Shown here: one piece after another, positions 1 through 6,179 of the stretch
Layout of the letters: each line of letters starts with the position of its first letter
Numbering within the stretch: position 1 is the stretch's first letter
Assembly: GCA_964655775.1 (NCBI GenBank)
Contig: CAZZNQ010000104.1
Coordinates: 1 to 13,374 of the forward strand
Direction of reading: 5' to 3'
Source of the DNA: CAZZNQ01 sp964655775
Lineage (GTDB): Bacteria; Planctomycetota; Brocadiia; SM23-32
DNA: 13,374 nucleotides
Program-made: the position numbers and the translations under genes
The notes under the pieces: generated by a model
Database searches by the model: none
The model's input: only the letters and a program-made list of their open reading frames with translations
What the model was told of the DNA's origin: nothing

Positions 1-58
1 ACGCACCGCAAAGCCTCGGGACCTTGCCTTGACACGGCTCACTTCATGGGAGGCGACA

Positions 59-256
59 CATGATGCGCAACCGAACGGATAGGGCGATACGCGGAGTCGG
101 GCAGACGCCGTGCGTCGGTGGATCCGCCACACGCCAGGGCGGACGCCAAACGTCCGCCGGCGTCCAACGAACGGCCGAATGCGGACGCGATCTGTCCGTC
201 GCACGACCGTCGGGCGTCCACCGGTTGGCCGGCCGCCGGCCGCGTCGCGACCGGGA
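59..256 (+). repeat. Dispersed repeat unit A, left copy (~198 bp)
   Basis: This GC-rich block matches the reverse complement of 13018-13214 along nearly its whole length, by eye about 80 percent identity. A block of about 50 bases around 115-165 has a single mismatch. The unit starts at the shared sequence CATGATGCGCAACC and ends at GCGACCGGG. Near its centre GGCGGACG (138-145) pairs with CGTCCGCC (151-158) across a 5-base loop. Alternatively GGACGCC (142-148) pairs with GGCGTCC (159-165). An open frame starts at the ATGATG, but the best-conserved block is read in different frames in the two copies. I therefore treat it as a DNA or RNA element, not a gene. Confidence 0.8.
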
Positions 257-287
257 TGACGTTGGTGCGCTGTGCCAATGCGCGCGA

Positions 288-303
288 GCGAAGCAAGCTT
301 CGC
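288..303. repeat. AA-loop palindrome GCGAAGC-AA-GCTTCGC
   Basis: A perfect 7-base inverted repeat is separated by two A residues. It lies 10 bases before the AA-loop palindrome of repeat B and has the same design, with GC flanking the central AA on both sides. No T-run follows, so a rho-independent terminator is unlikely. It may be a REP-like element. Confidence 0.6.
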
Positions 304-309
304 AGACGA

Positions 310-363
310 CAAAGCGGTGGCAAGCCACCGCAGTCCGAAAAGGGCTGCCGCTTGCGCGGTGGC
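310..363 (+). repeat. Dispersed palindromic repeat unit B, left copy
   Basis: The core is the perfect palindrome GCGGTGGC-AA-GCCACCGC at 314-331, followed by a conserved TCCGAAAAGG and a GC-rich tail ending near GCGCGG. The same unit occurs in reverse orientation at 13318-13370, with the palindrome, the CAAA before it and the TCCGAAAAGG after it all conserved. Compact palindromes repeated between genes resemble REP elements. No associated REP-type transposase is visible here. Confidence 0.75.
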
Positions 364-441
364 TCGGCAGAAACCCTGGACGGAAGGGTCTCCTACAGGT
401 AGGCGTCTATGCACAGACATCCTTGTCTTGCCGTTGTAGTT

Positions 442-471
442 TTCATCTGCGTTCATCGGCGTTTATCGGCG
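442..471 (+). repeat. Three tandem decamers (consensus TTCATCGGCG)
   Basis: Three head-to-tail 10-base units run from 442 to 471. The middle unit equals the consensus, the first has T for G at position 7, and the third has T for C at position 3. They lead directly into GTTCC. I recall similar ATCTGCGT/ATCGGCG runs as dispersed intergenic repeats in other bacterial genomes, but I cannot verify that here. No right-end counterpart was found in this window. Confidence 0.55.
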
Positions 472-541
472 GTTCCACTGTCGTTGGCGTACCGCCTCCG
501 CCGGGCAAGCTCGGAACAGGTCGGGGCGCAAGGTGCCCCGC

Positions 542-568
542 TGCAAAACGAACCCATTTTGTCAGAAG
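542..568 (+). repeat. Dispersed repeat unit C, left copy (27 bp)
   Basis: This 27-base segment matches the reverse complement of 12719-12745 with two mismatches. The invariant core includes AAACGAACCCATTT and GTCAGAAG. The copy lies 163 bases upstream of argH, and the other copy lies 36 bases after lnt. A GGGGC/GCCCC inverted repeat (523-539) precedes this copy. The unit is too short and too GC/AT-mixed to be part of a gene, and it is probably a dispersed intergenic element. Confidence 0.7.
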
Positions 569-663
569 ATTATGCGAATCCTAACCGTTACGACACGCGA
601 CCCAAACCGTTTGCAGCGAGGATCAACACTCACATCGAGCGATGACGCGCCGCCGGCCGCTGA

Positions 664-693
664 TTGAAATGCCGTCCCGCGTTGCCATAGAGT
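664..693 (+). promoter_or_regulatory. Candidate promoter for argH
   Basis: TTGAAA at 664-669 is followed after 18 bases by TAGAGT at 688-693. This matches the sigma-70 consensus at 5 of 6 and 4 of 6 positions. It would give a leader of about 30 bases before the argH ATG. It is weaker than the trpD and TPR-gene promoters, so the call is tentative. Confidence 0.3.
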
Positions 694-730
694 ATGGACT
701 GACACAAGGGCCTACGAAGAGGATACACGC

Positions 731-2113
731 ATGGCAACGAAGAAGCCCTGGGGCGGGAGATTCGAGAAGGAAACCGACGAGGCCGTCGAGGAGTTCACCG
801 AGTCCGTATCGTTCGACCGGCGGCTCTACGCGCAGGACATCCGCGGCAGCATCGCGCACGCGGCGATGCTGCGGCGCTGCGGACTGATAGCCGACGACGA
901 GTTCGAGCAGATCCGGGACGCGCTGAGGAAGATAGAGGAAGAGATCCGCGCGGGCGAGTTCGAGTTCCACGTGCCGCTGGAGGACGTGCACATGAACATC
1001 GAGGCGGCGCTGATACAGCGGATCGGCAGCGTGGGGCGGAAGCTGCACACGGCCCGCAGCCGCAACGACCAGGTGGCCTGCGACATGCGGATGTGGTGCC
1101 GCGAGACCGCCGAGGAGACGCGGAGCCTGCTGCGGGAATGCCAGGCCGCGCTACTGGACAAGGCCGAGGAGTATGAGGACGTGATTGTGCCCGGATACAC
1201 GCATCTGCAGCGGGCGCAGCCGCTGCTGCTGGCCCACGTGTTGCTGGCCTACGTGGAGATGCTCCAGCGGGACCGCGATCGGCTGGCCGACGCGCTTAAG
1301 CGCATCAACGTGAGCCCACTGGGGGCATGTGCGCTGGCGGGGACGTCGCTGCCGACGGACCCGGAATCGACGGCCCGGGAGCTGGGTTTTGACGCCTGTT
1401 TCGGCAACAGCGTGGACGCGGTGGGCGACCGGGATTTTCTGGCGGAGTTCGTGTTCGCGCTGTGCCTGGTGGCGATGCACCTTTCGCGGCTGGCGGAGGA
1501 GTGGATCATATGGTCCAGCCGGGAGTTTGACTGCGTGGACCTGGATGAGGCGTTCTGCACGGGCTCCAGCATCATGCCACAGAAGAAGAACCCCGACGTG
1601 CTGGAGCTATTGCGCGGGCGCTGCGGGCGGGTGTACGGTGATCTGACGGCGCTGCTGACGACGCTTAAAGGGCTGCCGCTGGCCTACAACCGCGACATGC
1701 AGGAGGACAAGGAGGCGGTGTTCGACGCGGCCGATACGGTGACGGCGTCGCTGGGCATAGCGGCGCGGCTGGTGCGGAGCACGGCGTTCAAGAAGGCCAG
1801 GATCGAGGAGTCGCTGCACGAGGGCCACATGGACGCGACGGCGCTGGCGGAATACCTGGTGGCGAAGGGCGTGCCGTTCCGCGAGGCGCATGAGATGGTG
1901 GGCGGGACGGTGCGCACGGCAGCGGCGGACGGTGTGCCGCTGTCGGAGCTGAGCCTGGAGCAGTTTCGGCGGTTCAGCCCGCTGGTCGAGGAGGACGTCT
2001 ATCACGTGCTGGGCGCGCGCAACTGCGTGGAGAACTACCGATCGCGCGGGTCGTCGGCGCCCTCGGAGGTCGAGCGCCAGATTGCGGAGTGGAAGCAGCG
2101 GCTGGGCGGATGA
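731..2113 (+). CDS. argH: Argininosuccinate lyase
   Basis: This cytosolic enzyme splits argininosuccinate into arginine and fumarate, the last step of arginine synthesis. The 460 residues match the usual family length. Hallmarks of the fumarase/aspartase superfamily are in order: an N-terminal WGGRF motif, HTARSRND at residues 106-113, GYTHLQ at 155-160 (with the catalytic histidine), and the signature GSSIMPQKKNPD at 278-289, whose serines lie in the mobile catalytic loop. The ATG is preceded by an AGAGG ribosome site at 8 bases. No argG or other arginine gene is adjacent; the upstream side is the repeat mosaic, so the gene looks isolated. Codons strongly prefer G at the third position (GTG, GCG, ACG, CTG), unlike lnt at the other end of the window. 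Confidence 0.97.
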   Translation: MATKKPWGGRFEKETDEAVEEFTESVSFDRRLYAQDIRGSIAHAAMLRRCGLIADDEFEQIRDALRKIEEEIRAGEFEFHVPLEDVHMNIEAALIQRIGSVGRKLHTARSRNDQVACDMRMWCRETAEETRSLLRECQAALLDKAEEYEDVIVPGYTHLQRAQPLLLAHVLLAYVEMLQRDRDRLADALKRINVSPLGACALAGTSLPTDPESTARELGFDACFGNSVDAVGDRDFLAEFVFALCLVAMHLSRLAEEWIIWSSREFDCVDLDEAFCTGSSIMPQKKNPDVLELLRGRCGRVYGDLTALLTTLKGLPLAYNRDMQEDKEAVFDAADTVTASLGIAARLVRSTAFKKARIEESLHEGHMDATALAEYLVAKGVPFREAHEMVGGTVRTAAADGVPLSELSLEQFRRFSPLVEEDVYHVLGARNCVENYRSRGSSAPSEVERQIAEWKQRLGG

Positions 2114-2166
2114 TGCCTGCGCAACGCCGTCTGGCCCTCCCAAGTGGCGCGAAACGGCCCGACGGC

Positions 2167-2195
2167 TTGAAAATGGCGCCCGTGCGACACATAAT
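2167..2195 (+). promoter_or_regulatory. Promoter for the TPR-protein gene
   Basis: TTGAAA (2167-2172) and CATAAT (2190-2195) are separated by exactly 17 bases, each 5 of 6 to the sigma-70 consensus. Transcription would start near 2202, leaving a leader of about 59 bases. That leader contains a small CGGGA-AGA-TCCCG hairpin (2210-2222). The promoter indicates that the downstream gene need not depend on argH readthrough. Confidence 0.55.
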
Positions 2196-2260
2196 GAGCG
2201 CAACAGGATCGGGAAGATCCCGGACAAAACGGGGAGAAGTGCTGGAAAGGCCCTGACAGA

Positions 2261-3076
2261 ATGCCGCCGCAGGAGTTGCATCTCAAGGCGTTGATCGTGA
2301 TCGCCGTGGTGTTCGTGTCGGTTGCGGCCGTGCACTTGCTGCTGGGCTCGGCGGACGAGGAGGGGGAGCTGATCGAGGGCGACGGGGCAACCCCGACGAT
2401 GCAGATCACGCGCCAGGGGGAAGAGGTGGACCTGGTGCCGGACGTGGCGATGACGCCGCAGGAGTCCATCGAACTGCTTCGGGAGCAGATGGCCCAACTG
2501 ACGACCGCGGAAGGCCCGAAGCAGCGGGCGGCGGCCATTCAACTGCGCTTTATGGCAAACGACCCGGAGCGGCAGGAGTGTCTGAAGGAACTGGGGGCGC
2601 GCTCCGTGGCGGAGATGGAGTCGGCGCTGCTGCGATGCCTGTCCAGCGAGGACGAGACGGTGTCGCAGAACTGCCGGGACGCACTGATCGGGCTGTGGCG
2701 CATGCCGGAGCGAGGCTCGGCGCCTCAGCTTTACGCGAAGGGGCTCGATGCATACCAGCAGGGCGCGTGGGAAAAGGCGCTGGCGGCGTTTGCGTCCCTG
2801 GAGAAGACCTGGGGCGAACTGCCTCCCGACCTGTGGCGCCTGCGGGGGGAGATGCTGCTGCGCAAGGGCCGGGCGGACGAGGCCATCGCCGCTTGCCGGC
2901 GCGCGGTGGAGCTGGAACCAAAGCACTTCGTCGCCTACTACGTGCTGACGCAGGCCTACGAGAGCGAGGGCGAAAGGGGCAGGGCGATGAAGGCGCTGGA
3001 TGCGGCCCTGAGAGTGTATCCAACCTACCCCGAGGCACTTGAACTGCGCGGAGAACTGGCGGCGAACGCGCTCTGA
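2261..3076 (+). CDS. Membrane-anchored tetratricopeptide-repeat protein
   Basis: The protein has 271 residues. A single hydrophobic helix at about residues 9-28 follows a short N-terminus, so it is probably an inner-membrane anchor or uncleaved signal with the rest in the periplasm. An acidic linker (31-60) and a helical segment of unclear type (66-150) come next. Three TPR-like helix pairs follow at about 155-187, 190-223 and 224-257; the clearest is the second, with A-x(2)-A-C-R-R-A-V-E-L-E-P. TPRs bind other proteins, but the partner is not apparent. A GGAAAGG lies about 10 bases before the chosen ATG. The stop is 9 bases from that of the convergent trpD. The specific function is unknown. 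Confidence 0.85.
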   Translation: MPPQELHLKALIVIAVVFVSVAAVHLLLGSADEEGELIEGDGATPTMQITRQGEEVDLVPDVAMTPQESIELLREQMAQLTTAEGPKQRAAAIQLRFMANDPERQECLKELGARSVAEMESALLRCLSSEDETVSQNCRDALIGLWRMPERGSAPQLYAKGLDAYQQGAWEKALAAFASLEKTWGELPPDLWRLRGEMLLRKGRADEAIAACRRAVELEPKHFVAYYVLTQAYESEGERGRAMKALDAALRVYPTYPEALELRGELAANAL

Positions 3077-3085
3077 TGCGGGCGC

Positions 3086-4102
3086 CTACTCCGGCGAGTT
3101 TGTGATCGCGACGAGCTTCTCCAGCACCTCGGCCGCGCGCCCCGAATCGACTGCATCCGACGCAGCCAGGATGCCCATGCGCAGGGAATCTGCGTGCCCG
3201 CCCACGCAGATGGCGGCCGCGGCGTTCAGCAAGGCCATGTCGCGCACGGGTCCTTCGTCGCCGGCCAGCATGCTGCGGATGACCTGCGCGCTGTGTGCCG
3301 GATCCTCGACCAGGAGTTCATCCAGGGGCACGCGCGTGATACCGACGTCTTCCGGCGTTATCCGGCGAACGCGCACGTCGGCGGCGTCGACCTCCGCGAT
3401 CACGCTGGCGTCGGAGATGCTCAGTTCGTCCAGGCCGTCGTCGCTGTGCACGACCATGGCGCGAACGGCGCCCAGGCCCTTGAGCACACGCGCCATGGGC
3501 TCAACCAGCTCCTCGCTGAAGACGCCAAGCACCTGGCGTTGCGTCCGTGCGGGGTTGGTCAGTGGCCCGAGGATGTTGAAAACCGTCCGCACGCCCAACT
3601 CGCGCCGCGGGCCGATGGCATAGCGCATGGCTTTGTGGAGCGATGGCGCAAACAGGAAGCCGAGCCCCGCCTCGCGGATGCACCGCTCGACGACCGGTAC
3701 GGGGGCCTGGATGTCGACGCCCAACTCCGCCAGCACGTCGGCGCTGCCGCTGCCGCTGGAGACGCTGCGGTTGCCGTGCTTCGCGACGGGCACGCCCGCG
3801 CCCGCCGCCACAATCGCGGCGGCGGTGGACACGTTGAAGGTGCCGGTGCGGTCTCCGCCCGTGCCGCAGGTGTCCACCACCTCAAGCCCGCCTGCGTCGA
3901 TGGGTACGGCGGCCTCGCGCATTGCTTCCGCGCAGCCGGTGATCTCGGCAACCGTCTCGCCCTTCATGCGCAGCGCGACAAGGAACCCGGCGATCTGTGC
4001 CTCTGTGGCCTCGCCGGCCATGATCACGGCCATGGCGCCGGCCGCATCCTCCTCGGACAGGTCTTCCCGACGGATCAGCCTGTCGATGTAGTCTTCGAGC
4101 AT
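3086..4102 (-). CDS. trpD: Anthranilate phosphoribosyltransferase
   Basis: This cytosolic enzyme joins anthranilate and PRPP to make phosphoribosyl anthranilate, the second step of tryptophan synthesis. With the ATG at 4102 it has 338 residues, the normal length, and begins with the usual N-terminal helical domain. Motifs: the PRPP-binding glycine-rich loop DTCGTGGD (77-84), KHGNRSVSS (108-116), NILGPLTNP (176-184) and the metal-binding DGLDE (222-226). The frame stays open upstream to 4183, but a start there would fall inside the promoter at 4162-4190, so the shorter form is preferred. A GGGGTG lies near the expected ribosome-site position. The gene is not beside other trp genes. It converges with the TPR gene and diverges from the PHP gene. 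Confidence 0.96.
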   Translation of the reverse strand: MLEDYIDRLIRREDLSEEDAAGAMAVIMAGEATEAQIAGFLVALRMKGETVAEITGCAEAMREAAVPIDAGGLEVVDTCGTGGDRTGTFNVSTAAAIVAAGAGVPVAKHGNRSVSSGSGSADVLAELGVDIQAPVPVVERCIREAGLGFLFAPSLHKAMRYAIGPRRELGVRTVFNILGPLTNPARTQRQVLGVFSEELVEPMARVLKGLGAVRAMVVHSDDGLDELSISDASVIAEVDAADVRVRRITPEDVGITRVPLDELLVEDPAHSAQVIRSMLAGDEGPVRDMALLNAAAAICVGGHADSLRMGILAASDAVDSGRAAEVLEKLVAITNSPE

Positions 4103-4161
4103 TCCGCGCACCCCGGCAGTAGAGAATCGCCGCTGCAAGGAGCGACGTTCGAAGTCGTGGC

Positions 4162-4190
4162 ATTGTAGATGAAGCATAGACATCGGTCAA
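4162..4190 (-). promoter_or_regulatory. Promoter for trpD
   Basis: On the minus strand TTGACC (4190-4185) and TACAAT (4167-4162) are separated by 17 bases, each 5 of 6 to the sigma-70 consensus. Transcription would start near 4155, about 53 bases before the ATG at 4102. No obvious Trp-codon leader peptide or terminator-type hairpin is visible in that leader, so classical attenuation is not supported. Confidence 0.65.
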
Positions 4191-4199
4191 ATCGGTCCC

Positions 4200-4219
4200 G
4201 GGCGCACCGCATGGCGCCC
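4200..4219. promoter_or_regulatory. Inverted repeat in the trpD/PHP divergent intergenic region
   Basis: GGGCGC (4200-4205) and GCGCCC (4214-4219) form a perfect 6-base inverted repeat with an 8-base spacer. It sits 9 bases upstream of the trpD -35 box and about 24 bases before a TATATATAGT run (4244-4253) that could be the -10 region of the divergent PHP gene. The position suits an operator, but nothing identifies a regulator. Confidence 0.3.
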
Positions 4220-4306
4220 ATAGCGTACCGGCGCGGCATCTGCTATATATAGTGGCACAACAGAAACGGCGGGCCCCCGGGCCGGCAGAGCGCGAACACC
4301 AACAGG

Positions 4307-4963
4307 ATGGAACCGATGATCGACCTGCACACCCACACGTTCTTCAGCGACGGAGTTCTAGTGCCGGCCGAACTCGCGCGCCGTTGCCAGATGCAGGGAT
4401 ACCGCGCTCTGGCAATTACCGATCACTGCGATCAGTCCAACGTGGACCTCGTTGTGGCCAGCCTTGCCAACTTCTGTCAGACGGTTGCCGGCGCGTTCGG
4501 TGAGATGGAGATACTGCCGGGATGCGAGGTCACTCACGTGCCGCCGAAGTTGATAGGCGTCGTCATAGACCGGGCGCGGGACGCCGGTGCGGAGGTCGTG
4601 CTCGTGCATGGTGAGACGATAGTGGAACCGGTGGCACCCGGGACCAATCGCGCCGCCATCGAAGCCGAGTGCGATGTCCTCGCGCACCCGGGCTTGATTG
4701 CGCCCGAAGAGGTGGCCCTGGCGGCCGAACGCGGTGTGCTGTTGGAACTGAGCGGCCGCAAAGGACACAGCTTCACGAACGGGCACGTAGCGCGGCTGGC
4801 GCTCGAACAGGGCGCCCGGTTGTCTTTCGGATCGGACGGCCACGCCCCCGGTGAATATCCCACCGTGGACATGGCGCGCAGTATCCTGCGCGGCGCCGGA
4901 CTGGATGAGGAGCAGGCGGACGCGGTTCTGCGCAACAATGCCCAAGTGTTCTGGCCGGGATGA
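4307..4963 (+). CDS. PHP-domain phosphoesterase, histidinol-phosphatase-like
   Basis: This small PHP-domain protein (218 residues) is built around a multinuclear metal site. Metal-ligand motifs visible in order are DLHTHT (6-11), SDG (14-16), ITDHCD (37-42), the glutamate of GCEVTH (74), LVHGE (99-103), LAHPG (125-129) and GSDGHA (175-180). Set by set these match the PHP superfamily, which includes histidinol-phosphate phosphatases and other phosphatases. The protein is shorter than typical HisK-type enzymes, so the substrate cannot be assigned. The ATG at 4316 (starting MIDLHTHT) is an equally good start and better placed relative to AGGATGG. A TATATATAGT run at 4244-4253 is a possible -10 region without a clear -35. 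The 3' end lies 15 bases from the convergent secreted-protein gene. Confidence 0.88.
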   Translation: MEPMIDLHTHTFFSDGVLVPAELARRCQMQGYRALAITDHCDQSNVDLVVASLANFCQTVAGAFGEMEILPGCEVTHVPPKLIGVVIDRARDAGAEVVLVHGETIVEPVAPGTNRAAIEAECDVLAHPGLIAPEEVALAAERGVLLELSGRKGHSFTNGHVARLALEQGARLSFGSDGHAPGEYPTVDMARSILRGAGLDEEQADAVLRNNAQVFWPG

Positions 4964-4978
4964 CACTCGCGGCCGTGC

Positions 4979-6151
4979 CTACCAGCCCGCCGACGCATGC
5001 GCTATGGCGAGAATGCCGTAGGCGGTGGTCAGCTCCGGAATCTGCTCCATCCAGCGTCCGTTCTCGTTGAACCACGAGCCGTCCGCGCGCTGCACCCTCA
5101 GCAACTGTTTGACCAGCTCCTCACGCCAGTCGTGCGCGGTGCCGTCCGGCTGAACGACGCTTTCGGTACCGTATGCGTTCAAGGCGCGCGCCATGGTCAG
5201 GTAGTAGTAGTACAGTCCCTGCTGGCCCATGCCGGGGTTCTCGGTCACCGACCAGTGCCGGCACGCCCAATTGTAAGCGGCCTGCACCCGGCGGTCGGCT
5301 TTGTCCAGGCGGGCGTAGACCATGCTCTTCAGACCCGCGTAGGTCATTGACGCATAGCTGCGAAGGCCGCCCTCTGGTGTTTCGCCGGCCTTGCTTTCGC
5401 CGGGCCGATAGACGGATCCGCCGTCGTTGCCCGCCCAGGGTTGGTCGTTCACCGACTCCAGGTTCTGGCACCTTTCCAGGAACTGGATCGCACGGTCGTA
5501 GGCCAGTTCGGTCTCCGTGCGCGGCCCCTCGCCGGTTCCGCCCGCAGCAACGTCCTCTTCCGCCACCTGTTGCAGCGCGCGTATGGCTTCAATGGCAAAC
5601 TGTGTGTTGGACATGTCGGGTCGTCGCATGCCCTCACCGGAATGATCCAGCTCGTAGCCCCATCCGCCGTATGCCGGGTCGCTCTTCGCAATGTCCTCGC
5701 TTTCTTCCGCTTGTGCGCCCAGCAGGTAGCGGCGCGCGCCCCGCAGGATGTCGCGGTCTTCGGGAAGGCCGGCCTCCACAAGCGCCATCGCGCAGATGCT
5801 GGTGGTGTAGTTCGCGTAGAAGCGGTCGTAGATGCCACCGTTTTCTCTGGCGAAGCTTCGGATGTAGTCCAGTCCTTTCCGCACGGCGGAGGAGTCGGTC
5901 GTGTACTCGGGCTCCCCGCTTCCCAGCATGGCGGTAACTACCAGTCCCGTTATCGCGGGGTCGTCGCACCACGCCCCACTGTCCGCTTGTGCGTTCTTCA
6001 GGAACGTCAGCGCACGGTTCACGGCGGCCCGGCCCTCCAGCAGTACCGAGACGTCACGGCTTCCGGCCGACTGCCTCGCCGTCGTCACGGAGACGCCGAC
6101 GGCCAGAGAGGCCATAATCGCCAGCGCGAACACCACTCTTAACTTCCTCAT
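4979..6151 (-). CDS. Secreted prenyltransferase/squalene-cyclase-type repeat protein
   Basis: The 390 residues begin with a signal peptide: MRKLR, then a hydrophobic stretch to about residue 20 and a likely cut near 25. An alpha/alpha-barrel repeat protein follows. Repeated units have the pattern of a helix, then a G-G/G-x-W turn, then a helix: NAQADSGAW (53-61), ENGGIYDR (103-110), YGGWGYE (161-167), NDGGSVY (242-248) and QRADGSWF (354-361). This is the fold shared by squalene-hopene cyclases and prenyltransferase beta subunits. The cyclase DxDD acid motif is not seen, so enzymatic cyclisation is doubtful. The ATG at 6151 has a strong GAGGGGAC ribosome site; longer open frame up to 6214 lacks one and overlaps the upstream gene. 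The gene follows the YdjY-domain gene by 28 bases, probably in one operon. Confidence 0.85.
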   Translation of the reverse strand: MRKLRVVFALAIMASLAVGVSVTTARQSAGSRDVSVLLEGRAAVNRALTFLKNAQADSGAWCDDPAITGLVVTAMLGSGEPEYTTDSSAVRKGLDYIRSFARENGGIYDRFYANYTTSICAMALVEAGLPEDRDILRGARRYLLGAQAEESEDIAKSDPAYGGWGYELDHSGEGMRRPDMSNTQFAIEAIRALQQVAEEDVAAGGTGEGPRTETELAYDRAIQFLERCQNLESVNDQPWAGNDGGSVYRPGESKAGETPEGGLRSYASMTYAGLKSMVYARLDKADRRVQAAYNWACRHWSVTENPGMGQQGLYYYYLTMARALNAYGTESVVQPDGTAHDWREELVKQLLRVQRADGSWFNENGRWMEQIPELTTAYGILAIAHASAGW

Positions 6152-6179
6152 GCTGTCCCCTCTACAGACGGTCATGTAG

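Larger units (their letters stand above)
1..730. other. Gene-poor repeat-rich intergenic region upstream of argH
   Basis: No convincing protein gene is present here. The open frames are arginine- and proline-rich products of GC-rich DNA. The stretch is a mosaic: repeat A (59-256), an AA-loop palindrome (288-303), palindromic repeat B (310-363), a triple decamer (442-471) and repeat C (542-568). A, B and C have inverted counterparts in the last 690 bases of the window. About 95 bases (569-663) lie between repeat C and the candidate argH promoter, and I see nothing recognisable in them. Positions 1-58 are also unassigned, except for an SD-like GGGAGG at 48-53 just ahead of repeat A. Confidence 0.7.

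Noticed and set aside
60..584. 174-residue plus-strand open frame with a good ribosome site
   Set aside because: It runs through repeats A, B and the decamers, its composition is arginine- and glycine-rich as expected of random GC-rich DNA, and the second copy of repeat A shifts frame in the best-conserved block.
1..730. CRISPR array
   Set aside because: The repeats are of different types and lengths and are not evenly spaced by unique spacers; no cas gene is present.
1607..2926. 439-residue minus-strand open frame
   Set aside because: It is antisense to argH and the TPR gene, which both have clear motifs and ribosome sites. Its R/H/L-rich content is a shadow of those genes.
3194..4168. 324-residue plus-strand open frame
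   Set aside because: It is antisense to trpD, whose PRPP-binding motifs are unambiguous.
4979..6151. Active squalene-hopene cyclase
   Set aside because: It has the repeat fold and a signal peptide, but it is much shorter than cyclases and no DxDD catalytic motif is seen.
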